Positions 44,340 through 53,689 of a stretch of DNA of 64,000 nt are shown here, one piece after another. Within the stretch, counting starts at the first letter, position 1; each line of letters begins with the position of its first letter. This stretch comes from CAVWGP01 sp963754645 (GTDB lineage: Bacteria; Pseudomonadota; Alphaproteobacteria; Bin65), in NCBI GenBank assembly GCA_963754645.1, contig CAVWGP010000004.1:1302001-1366000 (forward strand). The letters run 5' to 3'. The notes under the pieces are model-generated. The model worked only from the letters and a program-made list of their open reading frames with translations, was not told where the DNA came from and searched no databases. The translations under genes were made by a program, and so were the position numbers.

Positions 44340-44951
44340 CTACCAGCTCATGCCTTTCTTGACCCCGGGCCGCGCGCCGATTTCGCCTTCCCAGCGATCG
44401 AGATTCTTATAGCCCTCGCACAACGCCGGCAGCACGCCCTTGCAGCGCGCGAAAACCGCATAAAGCGCGAAATCCGCGATCGTCACTTCGTCGCCAGCGC
44501 AATATTTCTGCTTGGCCAACGTATCGTCCCAAGTCTTGAGATAGGCCTTGAAGCGCGTCTCGAACATTTCCTGCGACGGCTTGTGCGGCTGCGGCGAGCG
44601 GTGAATGGTAAAAATGCTGCCCAGCGTCGGGCCCATGTCGGTTGCGGCATTCAATAGCGGCTGCCACGTGGCAGCGCGTTTCGCCGGATCCTTGGGGATG
44701 AACTTTCCGCTTTTCTCCGCCAGGTAAATCAGGATGGCGATCGACTGCGCCATGGTCACCTTGCCGCCCGGCCCCTCATCGTCAACCAAAACCGGGATTT
44801 GCCCATTCGGATTCAACGCCAGGAATTCCGGCTTGCGCTGATCGCCCTTGGAAAGGTCGATAAAGTTCAATTTATACGGCAGCCCGCATTCCTCGAGCAT
44901 GATCTTGGCGCGCATGCCATTCGACGTTCCGGCGGCGTAGAGATGGATCAC
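44340..44951 (-). CDS. Glutathione S-transferase family protein
   Basis: 203 residues. It opens MIHLYAAGTSNGMRAKIMLEECGLPYKLNFIDLSKGDQRKPEFLALNPNGQIPVLVDDEGPGG, a GST N-domain like YfcG/Ure2p types, with cis-Pro (QIPVL) and the MAQSIAILIYLAEK glutathione-binding edge. The C-domain contains YCAGDEVTIADFALYAVF. The GTG start at 44951 has AAGGAG upstream. It converges with the TIGR00725 gene, 33 bp apart. YfcG-like members often act as disulfide reductases; the actual role is not evident. Confidence 0.88.
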   Translation of the reverse strand: MIHLYAAGTSNGMRAKIMLEECGLPYKLNFIDLSKGDQRKPEFLALNPNGQIPVLVDDEGPGGKVTMAQSIAILIYLAEKSGKFIPKDPAKRAATWQPLLNAATDMGPTLGSIFTIHRSPQPHKPSQEMFETRFKAYLKTWDDTLAKQKYCAGDEVTIADFALYAVFARCKGVLPALCEGYKNLDRWEGEIGARPGVKKGMSW

Positions 44952-45181
44952 CTGTTTTCTCCTTGATTACGGAAAATATTCAATTCCTAGTGCTGCACCA
45001 TTGGCAGCATATCAACCAATATAGGCTTTCAGCCCCCCGATCCGTCAATCAGGCTAAGTTCGCCAAACATCCCCGCATTATTTTGGTTACCGACCGTGCA
45101 GTTCATTCATGCGCGGTTCAGAAATCGATCTATAGTGTTGCTTATGCCAGGTCGTGGAATTGCTTGGCGTTGGGGATTGGG

Positions 45182-46114
45182 ATGAGAGGTCCCGCTATTA
45201 GGGTTGTTTTTCTTGCGGCGCTGCTTGCCAGCGTCGCGTTTGCCGCGCCGGCGATCGCCGCGCGTGACGGCGGTTCGTTTGAAGCGGCGGCCGCGGCCTA
45301 TCTCAAGCGCGATTTTGCGGCGTCGCTCCGAATGGTGCGCAATTTGGCCGCCAAAGGCGACGCCCGCGGCCAATATTATCTCGGACGGCACTACCAATTC
45401 GGCGAAGGCGTCGCCAAAGACTATGCCGAAGCGTATTTTTGGTATCGCCGCGCCGAAGCGTCCGGCCACGTCGAAGCGAAATTTTTCCGTTCGATGCTCG
45501 AGAACTACTGGAATATTTCGGCCGCCGACAAAGCGCGGGCGGAACGCAAGCTTGCCGCTCTCAAGCCCACGGCGCCGACAAAAGACGGTCCCCCCGTTGC
45601 AGCCGTGGCCGATCGGCCGCCGGTCGAGGGCATCAAATCGCGGCCCAGTTTCCGCAACATCGAGACCACGACCGTTGCGAAGAACCTGGGCACGACTCGC
45701 ATTGCCGAGGCTCCGCCAACGAGCGATACAAAAGTCAGCGCCGCAGCCCGCACCAATGAGGCATCCCGCTCGGATGCCAAATGGCGCGTGGCGGCGACGC
45801 GAACCGACGACCGGCCCCCCGCCAGCACTGGTAGTCCACCTCGCATTGCGAATTGGCCCGAAAGGCCGACGTCCGAGACAAGCAGCAAGACCAGCGCGCC
45901 ATATGAGCCGCGGACGAACGACGGCAATCCCAACAGTCCCGTCGAAGCGGCATACAATTCGTCACGCTATGCCGCGGCACCGACGGCGCCGGCTTATGTC
46001 GCGCCCCCGCCGCCGAGCACTGACTACCCGCCCCATTTTTACCGCAGTTACGTTCCGCGCTACGTTTTTGCGCCGCCGCCAACCTACGACACCTACACGG
46101 CGCCGCCGAATTGA
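45182..46114 (+). CDS. Exported Sel1-repeat protein with low-complexity Pro/Thr/Ser tail
   Basis: 310 residues. Signal peptide MRGPAIRVVFLAALLASVAFAAPAIAA, then one or two Sel1-like units (FAASLRMVRNLAAKGDARGQYYLGRHYQFGEGVAKDYAEAYFWYRRAEASGHVEA), then a long unstructured Lys/Arg/Thr/Ser/Pro tail ending with APPPTYDTYTAPPN. The tail suggests a surface or periplasmic spacer. The ATG at 45182 is preceded by GGGGATTGGG. No family beyond Sel1 is recognised. A GC hairpin follows the stop. Confidence 0.72.
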   Translation: MRGPAIRVVFLAALLASVAFAAPAIAARDGGSFEAAAAAYLKRDFAASLRMVRNLAAKGDARGQYYLGRHYQFGEGVAKDYAEAYFWYRRAEASGHVEAKFFRSMLENYWNISAADKARAERKLAALKPTAPTKDGPPVAAVADRPPVEGIKSRPSFRNIETTTVAKNLGTTRIAEAPPTSDTKVSAAARTNEASRSDAKWRVAATRTDDRPPASTGSPPRIANWPERPTSETSSKTSAPYEPRTNDGNPNSPVEAAYNSSRYAAAPTAPAYVAPPPPSTDYPPHFYRSYVPRYVFAPPPTYDTYTAPPN

Positions 46115-46121
46115 TATTGGC

Positions 46122-46158
46122 ACCCGGGATGGCGGCGCATGCCGCCGGGTTTCGTTCT
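46122..46158 (+). terminator. Putative terminator after Sel1 gene
   Basis: GGCGGC GCAT GCCGCC forms a six-pair inner stem with further CCC/GGG pairing after a bulge, followed by TTTCGTTCT. The U-tract is imperfect, so this is a moderate candidate located 8 bp after the stop. Confidence 0.45.
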
Positions 46159-46371
46159 CTATCCGCCGAACAATTGACGCCGCGGAGTTCCTTTAGCGCC
46201 AGCCGCCTGCATTGATTGCCTTTGGGCAAGAATCTCCCTCATGTGAGTGGCTTCACTGCGCCGGCCCCTGCGCTATGGCATTGTCAACTGAACGATAGGC
46301 AGCGTGTTGGTGCCCGGTGCCGCAGCCGGCCGAACGTTATTCGGTCGAATTTCACAGAAAACGACGCCGCG

Positions 46372-46414
46372 AGTGACCGCTGTCACAGCGCCGGATGGTT
46401 AATTCCGGCATAGT
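46372..46414 (+). promoter_or_regulatory. CRP-like site and class II promoter (site 1)
   Basis: AGTGA-CCGCTG-TCACA (46372-46387) matches the TGTGA-N6-TCACA consensus at 9 of 10 positions. A -10-like CATAGT lies at 46409-46414, whose start is 29.5 bases from the site centre, so a transcript start near 46421 would put the site at -41.5, as in class II CRP promoters. It is about 55 bp upstream of the 46477 gene. A second site with the same spacing lies at 46922. Confidence 0.62.
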
Positions 46415-46476
46415 CCTCTCATCAGACGGCCACGCCGGCCGATGCGGAACTTCCAACCCAGAGAGAGGATACGACC

Positions 46477-46815
46477 ATGAAGACCACGATTTTCGCCCTT
46501 GTTGCTTCGCTCAGCATCGCATTCGTCGCGCCGGGCATCGTCTCCGCCGACGTTGGCGCCAATACCGACAACAAGAATGTGACCGCGCCGAAGGGCCCGA
46601 CGGGCAATGTGCCGGGCGACGCCGACAAGCATTCGAAAGTGCCGACTGGCAAGGTTCCGAATGGCAAAGTGCCGGTGGGCAAGACCCCCGCGAACAACGA
46701 CGCCCATGGCAAGAACATGCCGGGCAAGAATGCCAAGCTCGACTGCAAGAGCCCGAAGCTTGACGCGAAGATGAAGCAGATGTGCGACGCCCAGCACGGC
46801 GCCAAGCGGAGCTAA
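46477..46815 (+). CDS. Small secreted GKVP-repeat protein
   Basis: 112 residues. Signal peptide MKTTIFALVASLSIAFVAPGIVSA, likely cut after VSA, then a low-complexity region with GPTGNVPGDA and three near-repeats (PTGKVPNGKVPVGKTPANN), and a basic C-terminus with two cysteines (LDCKSPKLDAKMKQMCDAQHG) that could form a disulfide. AGAGAGGA precedes the ATG. It has its own CRP-like promoter and terminator, so it is a single-gene transcript. I do not recognise a family. Confidence 0.7.
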   Translation: MKTTIFALVASLSIAFVAPGIVSADVGANTDNKNVTAPKGPTGNVPGDADKHSKVPTGKVPNGKVPVGKTPANNDAHGKNMPGKNAKLDCKSPKLDAKMKQMCDAQHGAKRS

Positions 46816-46841
46816 GCGCAGTAAACCAGGGACTTGAATAG

Positions 46842-46880
46842 AGGCGCCGCGGAAACCATTTCCGCGGCGCCTTTTCGTTT
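46842..46880 (+). terminator. Rho-independent terminator of 46477 gene
   Basis: AGGCGCCGCGGAAA and TTTCCGCGGCGCCT form a perfect 14-bp stem around CCA, with TTTTCGTTT after it. A strong intrinsic terminator 27 bp past the stop of the small secreted protein. Confidence 0.85.
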
Positions 46881-46921
46881 GCACTAGAGCGCTCCCCGTT
46901 CACGCCGCCAAATCGTTTGGC

Positions 46922-46964
46922 TGTGACGGCTGTCACTGGCAGTGCCGGGGCGTTCTGTTAAAGT
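46922..46964 (+). promoter_or_regulatory. CRP-like site and class II promoter (site 2)
   Basis: TGTGA-CGGCTG-TCACT (46922-46937) matches the CRP consensus at 9 of 10 positions. A -10-like TAAAGT at 46959-46964 begins 29.5 bases from the site centre, identical to site 1, predicting a start near 46971 and a site at -41.5. There is no good gene downstream on the plus strand before the terminator at 47065-47099. Confidence 0.6.
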
Positions 46965-46970
46965 CTCAAT

Positions 46971-47099
46971 CCCATCGCGAAACGAGTTCAGCGGTCCCGC
47001 CCGGCGCTACCCCCGCCCCGACCCCGACGCCCCCCGGCGCCAGGCAGGAACCGTGATGAAGAAGCGGCGGGTCGTCCAAAAGGACGATCCGCCGTTTTT
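46971..47099 (+). ncRNA. Candidate small RNA from CRP-like promoter to terminator
   Basis: About 129 nt from the predicted start of the site 2 promoter to the end of the hairpin/T5 terminator. The body is very C-rich (runs such as ACCCCCGCCCCGACCCC and GCCCCCC), like sRNAs that pair with G-rich ribosome-binding sites. A 28-codon frame (MKKRRVVQKDDPP...) runs into the terminator hairpin and is unlikely to be a gene. This is inference from promoter and terminator only. Confidence 0.4.
47065..47099. terminator. Hairpin terminator with T-tract
   Basis: CGGCGGGTCGTCC / GGACGATCCGCCG stem (one G-U) with an AAAA loop, followed by five T at 47095-47099 on the plus strand. It directly abuts the stop codon of the leftward membrane-protein gene, so it may serve both directions, but the T-tract suits a plus-strand transcript. 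Confidence 0.75.
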
Positions 47100-47915
47100 C
47101 ATTGGCTCCGCTGCGGCCCACGCCGACGGAAACCATTCATGAAACGCCGCGCCGCTTCCGGAACGGATGCGGCATCGGGCGCGATCGACCACGTCCAAAG
47201 GACAAGCACCGAGCGCGGGCCGATCTCCGCGCGAGCTTCGATCTGGCGCAGGATCGGGTTGTTTTGGCTGTCGCGGCCGGAATCGTCGAGCGCGTGAAGG
47301 ACCACCGAGTTCAGCTAAAGCCTCGTCGACCGAGTGTACCTTGAGACCAGTGTTTTGAGCGATACGACGCAGTGTGGATGCCGCCGTGGCCCTCAAGCCG
47401 GCCCGCTCGCCGCCGCCGGTTGCAGCGCCATGGCCGCTACATTCGGCGCTCAGCGTCAGGGCCAAGCCGATGTCGGTATAGATGGCGCGCTCGACGCGCA
47501 ACGCGGCGCCGCCCGCAACGTTCGTTTCGCTCGCGATCACCGTGGCGCGGCGCGGGAACCGAATATCGAAATCGCATTCCGGCGGCGCGTAGAGCCAATA
47601 ACGCTCGCCCGCGAAAGGGTCCGACACGCGGAGCACGACATAGAAAAACAACGCGAATGCCGCCGCTGCCGGCCAGCGGCCGACGAAACGCGCGAAAGCG
47701 AACCAGCGGCCGGTTGCGACGCCGGCCGCAAGCCCCAAGCCCGCCGATAGGGCCAGCGCCGAGAATTCGCCGATCATGCCTGGCGGATTGTAGGGCCAAT
47801 GCCAATGCAGCGCGTGCGTCAGATAGAGCACGACGCACAATGCCGATGCCGCCAAACCGACGGAGCGGCGATATCGGATCAGCGGGTGGCACTGGCGGGG
47901 ATCTATCGCGGTCAT
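47099..47915 (-). CDS. Hypothetical membrane protein (frameshifted)
   Basis: About 271 residues after correction; family not recognised. The N-terminal part has three hydrophobic segments (SVGLAASALCVVLYLTHAL, GEFSALALSAGLGLAAGVATG, WPAAAAFALFFYVVL). A soluble C-terminal domain follows (CDFDIRFPRRATVIASE, YTDIGLALTLSAECSG). The frame breaks near 47305-47306 (an extra base in GG); the second frame continues VVLHALDDSGRDSQNNPILRQIEARAEIG to RRRGPQRSQ and stops at 47099. The C-terminal domain looks like a membrane-linked stress or lipoprotein-like domain, but this is not firm. It lies next to the tRNA-Glu gene on the same strand. Confidence 0.62.
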
Positions 47916-47941
47916 CGAATACGCCGCCGCGCTTATCGCCC

Positions 47942-48017
47942 TGGCGACCCCTACGGGATTCGAACCCGTGTTACCAACGTGAAAGGCTGGTGTCCTAGGC
48001 CTCTAGACGAAGGGGTC
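47942..48017 (-). tRNA. tRNA-Glu (anticodon UUC)
   Basis: On the minus strand a 76-nt cloverleaf: acceptor GACCCCT / AGGGGTC, a D-arm, anticodon stem CCAGC / GTTGG around the loop CTTTCAC with anticodon TTC, a T-arm ACGGG-TTCGAAT-CCCGT, discriminator G and an encoded CCA. It reads GAA/GAG glutamate codons. It lies between the oligopeptide ABC operon end and the 47-kb membrane protein. Confidence 0.96.
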
Positions 48018-48061
48018 AAGTTTCAGGCGAAGCGGCTAATTAGGGCGCAATCGGCCGCCGA

Positions 48062-49065
48062 TCAAGGAATATTCGGGGGGCCGTTGAGATGGCAAGCCGA
48101 TTTCCGCCCCGGCGCGATCGGGGACAAAGCCGGTGCTTGGCGGCGGCACCGTTCGGTCGCGTGCGGACAACGCGGGTGAAAATGGCAGCCCGATGGCGGA
48201 TCGAGGGGCGACGGAATTTCGCCCTTGATCGGCGCAAAACCGCGCTTCCGGCGGTCGATCCGCGGGATCTCGGCCAGCAGCGCCTGGGTATAGGGATGAT
48301 TTGGAGTCGCGAAAATCTCCTCCGACGGACCTTCTTCGACGATGCGGCCGAGATACATGATGGCAACGCGGTCCGACAGATGGCGCACCACGCCGAGATC
48401 GTGGCTGATGAACAGGTAAGTAAGCTTCGCCTGCCCGCGCAGTTCCATGAACAAGTTGATGATCTGCGCCTGAATCGAAACATCGAGGGCGGCCACCGCT
48501 TCGTCGCAGACCAGGAAGCTCGGATTGACCGCAAGCGCGCGGGCGATGCCGATGCGTTGGCGCTGGCCGCCCGAGAACTGATGCGGGTATCGCCGCTTGA
48601 GCGAGGGATCGAGGCCGACCCGGCGCATGGCGTCTTCGACGTGCCGATCGACCGCATCGCGCGCCACCAGCCCGTGCACGCGAGGCGCCTCGCCGACAAT
48701 CTCGGCGACGCGCATGCGCGGGTTGAGCGACGAGAACGGATCCTGAAAGATCATCTGCACGTCGAGCGACGCCGCCTTGCGCTCGGCGCCGCGGAGCGCC
48801 GCAACGTCGCGGCCGCGATAGAACAACGCGCCGGCGCTGGGCGGCAGGATGCCGGCAATGATGCGCCCCAGCGTGGATTTGCCGCACCCCGACTCGCCAG
48901 CCAGACCGACGACCTCGCCGTCGCCGATGGCGAGATCGACCCCGTCGACCGCGCGCACGACTTCTTCGCGAAGGCCGGCGCCGACCAGATTGCCGATCTT
49001 GGCGGCAAGATCGAGGCGGCGAACGAAGCGCCGCGAGATGCCTTTGAGCTCGATGAGCGGCGCGG

Positions 49066-49069
<4 letters not shown>
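48062..49069 (-). CDS. Oligopeptide/dipeptide ABC transporter ATP-binding protein (DppF/OppF-like)
   Basis: 335 residues. Walker A GLAGESGCGKSTLGR, Q-loop IFQDPFSSLNPRM, ABC signature FSGGQRQRIGIARAL, Walker B FLVCDEAVAALDVS, H-loop ISHDLGVV, and the oligo_HPY C-terminal domain (HPYTQALLAEIP, CHFHPRCPHATERC). Second ATPase of the transporter. The ATG at 49069 overlaps the stop of the first ATPase gene (ATGA). Last gene of the minus-strand peptide-uptake operon. No terminator hairpin seen before the tRNA. Confidence 0.94.
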
Positions 49070-50037
<968 letters not shown>

Positions 50038-50958
50038 CTAGCGCCTCAACCGCGGATTGAGCACATCGCGGAGATGGTCGCCGACCAGATTGATGCTCGC
50101 GATCGTCAGCAGCAGGGCGACGCCCGGAAAGACGCTGATCCAATATTTGCCCGACAGCATGTATTGATAGCCATTGGCGATAAGGCGGCCGAGCGACGGT
50201 TCGGTCAGCGGCATGCCGACGCCGATGAACGACAGCGTCGCTTCGAGCGCAATCGCATGCGCCGTTTGGATGGTGCCGACGACGATCAGTGGCGGCAGGC
50301 AATTCGGCAGAATGTGCCGGAACAGCACGCGGCGATGGCTCAAGGCGAGGCAACGCGCCGCCGCGACGTACTCCTTGTTGCGCTCGGCCAGCGCCGAGGC
50401 GCGCACCGTGCGCGCGTAATAAGCCCATTGCGCGATCACCAGCGCGAGCACGATCTTCTCGGCGCCGCGCCCGAGCAGCGCCAGCAGAATCAGCGCGACA
50501 AGCACCGCCGGAAACGACAATTGCACGTCGACGATGCGCATGATGAGGGCATCGATTCGCCCGCCCGCATAAGCGGCAACGAGGCCGATCGTCGTGCCGA
50601 GAGCGAGGGCCAGGAGGCCGCTGGCCACGCCGACGCCGAGCGAAATGCGCAGGCCGTAGAGAATGCCGGACATCATGTCGCGGCCCTGATCGTCGCTGCC
50701 CAGCCAGTGAACGTAGCCGGCGCTCGCCTTGCCGCCGGGCGGCAGTAGATTGCCGAGAATATCGAGCTGCTTCAGATCGTAGGGGTTTTGCGGCGCAATC
50801 AGCGGCGCGAACAGCGCTAGGCCAACGACCGCCACAACCGCAACGAGCGCCACCAGCGCCAAGCGGTTTTCGGCAAACTCGATCCATAGCCGCCGCAACG
50901 GCGTTTCTTCGGGCGCCGCCGCCGCACCGGCCGCTTTGGCGAGGCCCGCGTCGTTCAT
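50038..50958 (-). CDS. Oligopeptide/dipeptide ABC transporter permease (DppC-like)
   Basis: 306 residues. N-terminal membrane segment (LALVALVAVVAVVGLALFAPLIAP), then GSDDQGRDMMSGILYGLRISLGVG, which is the DppC-type opening, and the EAA loop region AARCLALSHRRVLFRHILPNCLPPLIV. About six transmembrane helices. Start ATG at 50958 overlaps the DppB-like stop (ATGA). Confidence 0.94.
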   Translation of the reverse strand: MNDAGLAKAAGAAAAPEETPLRRLWIEFAENRLALVALVAVVAVVGLALFAPLIAPQNPYDLKQLDILGNLLPPGGKASAGYVHWLGSDDQGRDMMSGILYGLRISLGVGVASGLLALALGTTIGLVAAYAGGRIDALIMRIVDVQLSFPAVLVALILLALLGRGAEKIVLALVIAQWAYYARTVRASALAERNKEYVAAARCLALSHRRVLFRHILPNCLPPLIVVGTIQTAHAIALEATLSFIGVGMPLTEPSLGRLIANGYQYMLSGKYWISVFPGVALLLTIASINLVGDHLRDVLNPRLRR

Positions 50959-51929
50959 GACTTGGTCGCAAGCCGCACGCGCGGATCGAGCAGCGAATAC
51001 AAGATGTCGACCGCGAGGTTGATGACGATAAACAGCGTCACGATCACCAGCAAGTAGGCGACGATCACCGGGCGGTCGAGTTTGTCGATCGAATCGAGGA
51101 TGAGCTTGCCCATGCCGGGCCAGGCGAAGACCGATTCCGTTACGACCGCGAAGGCGATTTGCGAGCCAAGCTCCAGGCCGAGCACGGTGACGATGGGAAT
51201 CATGATGTTTTTCGCCACGTGGACGAAAATGACCCGCCCCATGCCGAGGCCCTTGGCGCGCGCGAACTTGACGAAATCGAGCGGCATGGTTTCGCGCATG
51301 CCGGCGCGCGCCAGCCGGATGACGAGCGCCAATTTGAAGAGCGCGAGATTGAGCGCCGGCAGCAGAATGTGATCGAGGCCCGCCGATGTGAACAGGCTGC
51401 TTTCGACCCCGAGAAAGCTCGCCACCGGGCCGCGGCCGCTGGCCGGCAGCCATTGGCGGTCGACGGCGAAGGCCATGATCAGCATCAGACCGACCCAGAA
51501 AGTCGGCAGACTGAAACCCAGGATCGATCCCGCCATGATCGTCTTGGCGCCGACCGAGTTCGGCCGGTAGCCGGCATACATGCCGAGCGGAATGCCGAGA
51601 CCGACCGCGATCGCGAAGGATACGATCACCAGCTCGAACGTCGCCGGCATACGCTGCAGAATCAAATTGATTGCCGAAGTCCCGTAAACGAAGGAGTTGC
51701 CGAGGTCGCCGTGGAGCGCGCCGCCGAGAAACGCGAAATATTGCTCGATCACCGGCCGATCGAGCCCGAGCGCGCGCATGGCGCGCTCGCGCTCGGCCTG
51801 ATCCGCATCCGGCGCAATCAATATTTCGACCGGATTGCCGATCACATAGACGCTGAAAAAAACCAGCGCCGACATCGCCAAAAGCACGCCGACGCATTGT
51901 ATGAGCCGGCGGATGACGAACACCGTCAT
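50955..51929 (-). CDS. Oligopeptide/dipeptide ABC transporter permease (DppB-like)
   Basis: 324 residues. MTVFVIRRLIQCVGVLLAMSALVFFSVYVIG is the usual DppB start, followed by IEQYFAFLGGALHGDLGNSF, LPTFWVGLMLIMAFA, FARAKGLGMGRVIFVHVAKNIMIPIVTVLGL (EAA motif) and VFAWPGMGKL. Six transmembrane helices. It lies 67 bp after the solute-binding protein gene and overlaps the next permease. Confidence 0.95.
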   Translation of the reverse strand: MTVFVIRRLIQCVGVLLAMSALVFFSVYVIGNPVEILIAPDADQAERERAMRALGLDRPVIEQYFAFLGGALHGDLGNSFVYGTSAINLILQRMPATFELVIVSFAIAVGLGIPLGMYAGYRPNSVGAKTIMAGSILGFSLPTFWVGLMLIMAFAVDRQWLPASGRGPVASFLGVESSLFTSAGLDHILLPALNLALFKLALVIRLARAGMRETMPLDFVKFARAKGLGMGRVIFVHVAKNIMIPIVTVLGLELGSQIAFAVVTESVFAWPGMGKLILDSIDKLDRPVIVAYLLVIVTLFIVINLAVDILYSLLDPRVRLATKS

Positions 51930-51996
51930 CGCAAGACGCTCATCGCCGCTTGCGCGATCCGGGATCGGACGGCACGCCCGCGGCCCTCAATTCACG

Positions 51997-53565
51997 TCAT
52001 TGCGGCCGGACGCCGGCGGCAAGCGTATATTCGTCGGTGCGCGCCGTGTAACCGAAGCCTTTGCGCGAGGCCCAAATGTTGACCTGATAATGCAGCGGGA
52101 TAAGGCCCTGATCCCGCATCGCGACCGCGGTCGCTTGTTGCAGCAATTTCTCGCGCTTTTCGTCATCGACCGTGCCGAGCGCCCGATCGAGCAAGGCATC
52201 CATCTCCTTGTTCGAATAGCGCCCGCGATTGGACGCGCCGCGGCCCGGCGCCACGGTCGCCAGCAAGGCGCGCAGCGGATTGGACACTTCGCCGGTGTCC
52301 GAGCCCCAGCCGACCAGCATGACGCTAAACGAATATTTCGGCGCGCTCGCGTCCGAGGCGAACTTCGACCATGGCAAAGTCATGACCTGCGTCTCGATCC
52401 CGGCCCGCGACAACATCTGGCCCACGGCCTGCAATATTTTTTCGTCGTTCAGGTAGCGATCGTTCGGACCGTGAATCGTCAGCTTGAAACCGTTCGGATA
52501 GCCGGCATCGGCGATCATTTTCCTGGCGGCTTCGACATTGAACGGGTCGGGCTTCAGGGCCGGATCGGTGCCGAAGAACCCGTCCGCCATCAGGCCGCCG
52601 GCCGGAATGGCCTCGCGCTCCATCAGCCGCTCGACGATGGCCTCGCGATTGATCGCCATCGAAAGGGCCTTGCGCACCGCCGCCTTCTTCAGCGGATTGG
52701 GCGTCAGCGGCTTGCCGTCCTTGTCGGTCACGAACGGCGACTCGTCGCGGAAGCTATCGATGTGCAAATAGATGATCCGATTTCCGACCACGCGATGCAG
52801 CGCGACATTGGCATCCGACCGGAGCCTGGCCAGATCGGCGCTCGGCACTTGCTCGATAATATGCACGTCGCCCGCCAGCAGCGCGGCAACGCGCGACGCG
52901 TTGTTGGTCAAGATGCGCGCCACCACGCGCTGCCAATGCGGCTTCGGACCCCAATAGGCGTCGTTGCGCTCGAGAACGACGCGGTCGCCGGGCAGGAACT
53001 CGACGAACTTGTAGGGGCCGGTGCCGATCGTCGCCTTGCCGAGATTGAAATCCGCGGTGGGCGCCTCGGCGAACTTCCGGGTGACGATCCGCATGTTGTT
53101 GATGTCGATGGCGAGCAATGGATAGGCGCGCTCGGTCTTGAATCGGATCGTGTGGGGATCGACGATTTCGGCGCTCACGATCGCGCCAATCGAGCCGCGG
53201 AACGACGACGGACTGTTGGGCACCCACGGTACGCGCTTCATGCTGGCCACAACGTCTTCGGCGGTGAACTCGCTGCCGTCGTGAAACTTGACGCCGCGGC
53301 GCAGCTTGAACTCCCAGGTCGTGTCGTCGAGCACCTTCCAGGATTCGGCGAGGCCCGGGATCGGCCGCTGCTTTTCATCCTGATGCACCAGCCGATCGAA
53401 AATATGCGACGTGATGTTGTTGTTCGGGGTAAGATTGTGAAAATGCGGGTCCATCGATGTGATGCTGGCGCTGATCCCCATGCGGAGTTCCTGCGCAGGT
53501 GCCGGACCAGCGGCGGCGGCCATGAGCGTGGCGCCGAGCATGGCTTTGGTTAGAAGCCGGTTCAT
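51997..53565 (-). CDS. ABC transporter peptide-type solute-binding protein (SBP family 5)
   Basis: 522 residues with signal peptide (MNRLLTKAMLGATLMAAAAGPAPAQ). SBP_bac_5 signatures: SMDPHFHNLTPNNNITSHIFDRLV, WEFKLRRGVKFHDGSEFTAEDVVASM, IGTGPYKFVEF, ERNDAYWG, VRKALSMAINREAIVE. This periplasmic receptor delivers peptides or other polar ligands to the Dpp-like permease. GGGAGAG precedes the ATG. It sits between the M81 peptidase gene and the permeases, implying that the peptidase degrades what is imported. Confidence 0.94.
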   Translation of the reverse strand: MNRLLTKAMLGATLMAAAAGPAPAQELRMGISASITSMDPHFHNLTPNNNITSHIFDRLVHQDEKQRPIPGLAESWKVLDDTTWEFKLRRGVKFHDGSEFTAEDVVASMKRVPWVPNSPSSFRGSIGAIVSAEIVDPHTIRFKTERAYPLLAIDINNMRIVTRKFAEAPTADFNLGKATIGTGPYKFVEFLPGDRVVLERNDAYWGPKPHWQRVVARILTNNASRVAALLAGDVHIIEQVPSADLARLRSDANVALHRVVGNRIIYLHIDSFRDESPFVTDKDGKPLTPNPLKKAAVRKALSMAINREAIVERLMEREAIPAGGLMADGFFGTDPALKPDPFNVEAARKMIADAGYPNGFKLTIHGPNDRYLNDEKILQAVGQMLSRAGIETQVMTLPWSKFASDASAPKYSFSVMLVGWGSDTGEVSNPLRALLATVAPGRGASNRGRYSNKEMDALLDRALGTVDDEKREKLLQQATAVAMRDQGLIPLHYQVNIWASRKGFGYTARTDEYTLAAGVRPQ

Positions 53566-53689
53566 GTGTCTCTCCCAGAAATGCCGGGCTGCCTCGCGTT
53601 GAGCTTTGTCCGCAGCCGATCGCGTTCGCGATATCCTATCGGGGCCCTTGTCGGCTTGGCAAGAATGGGTCGATCGATGCGCGCCTCCG

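Larger units (their letters stand above)
46115..46476. other. Intergenic region with terminator and CRP-like promoter
   Basis: This 362-bp gap holds a putative hairpin terminator just past the Sel1 gene (46122-46158) and, near 46372-46414, a CRP-like site with a -10-like hexamer that should serve the small secreted protein gene at 46477. The remaining 200 bp show no recognisable structure. Confidence 0.6.

Noticed and set aside
46942..47142. Plus-strand frame overlapping the candidate sRNA
   Set aside because: Runs through the terminator hairpin, Arg/Pro-rich, no ribosome-binding site.
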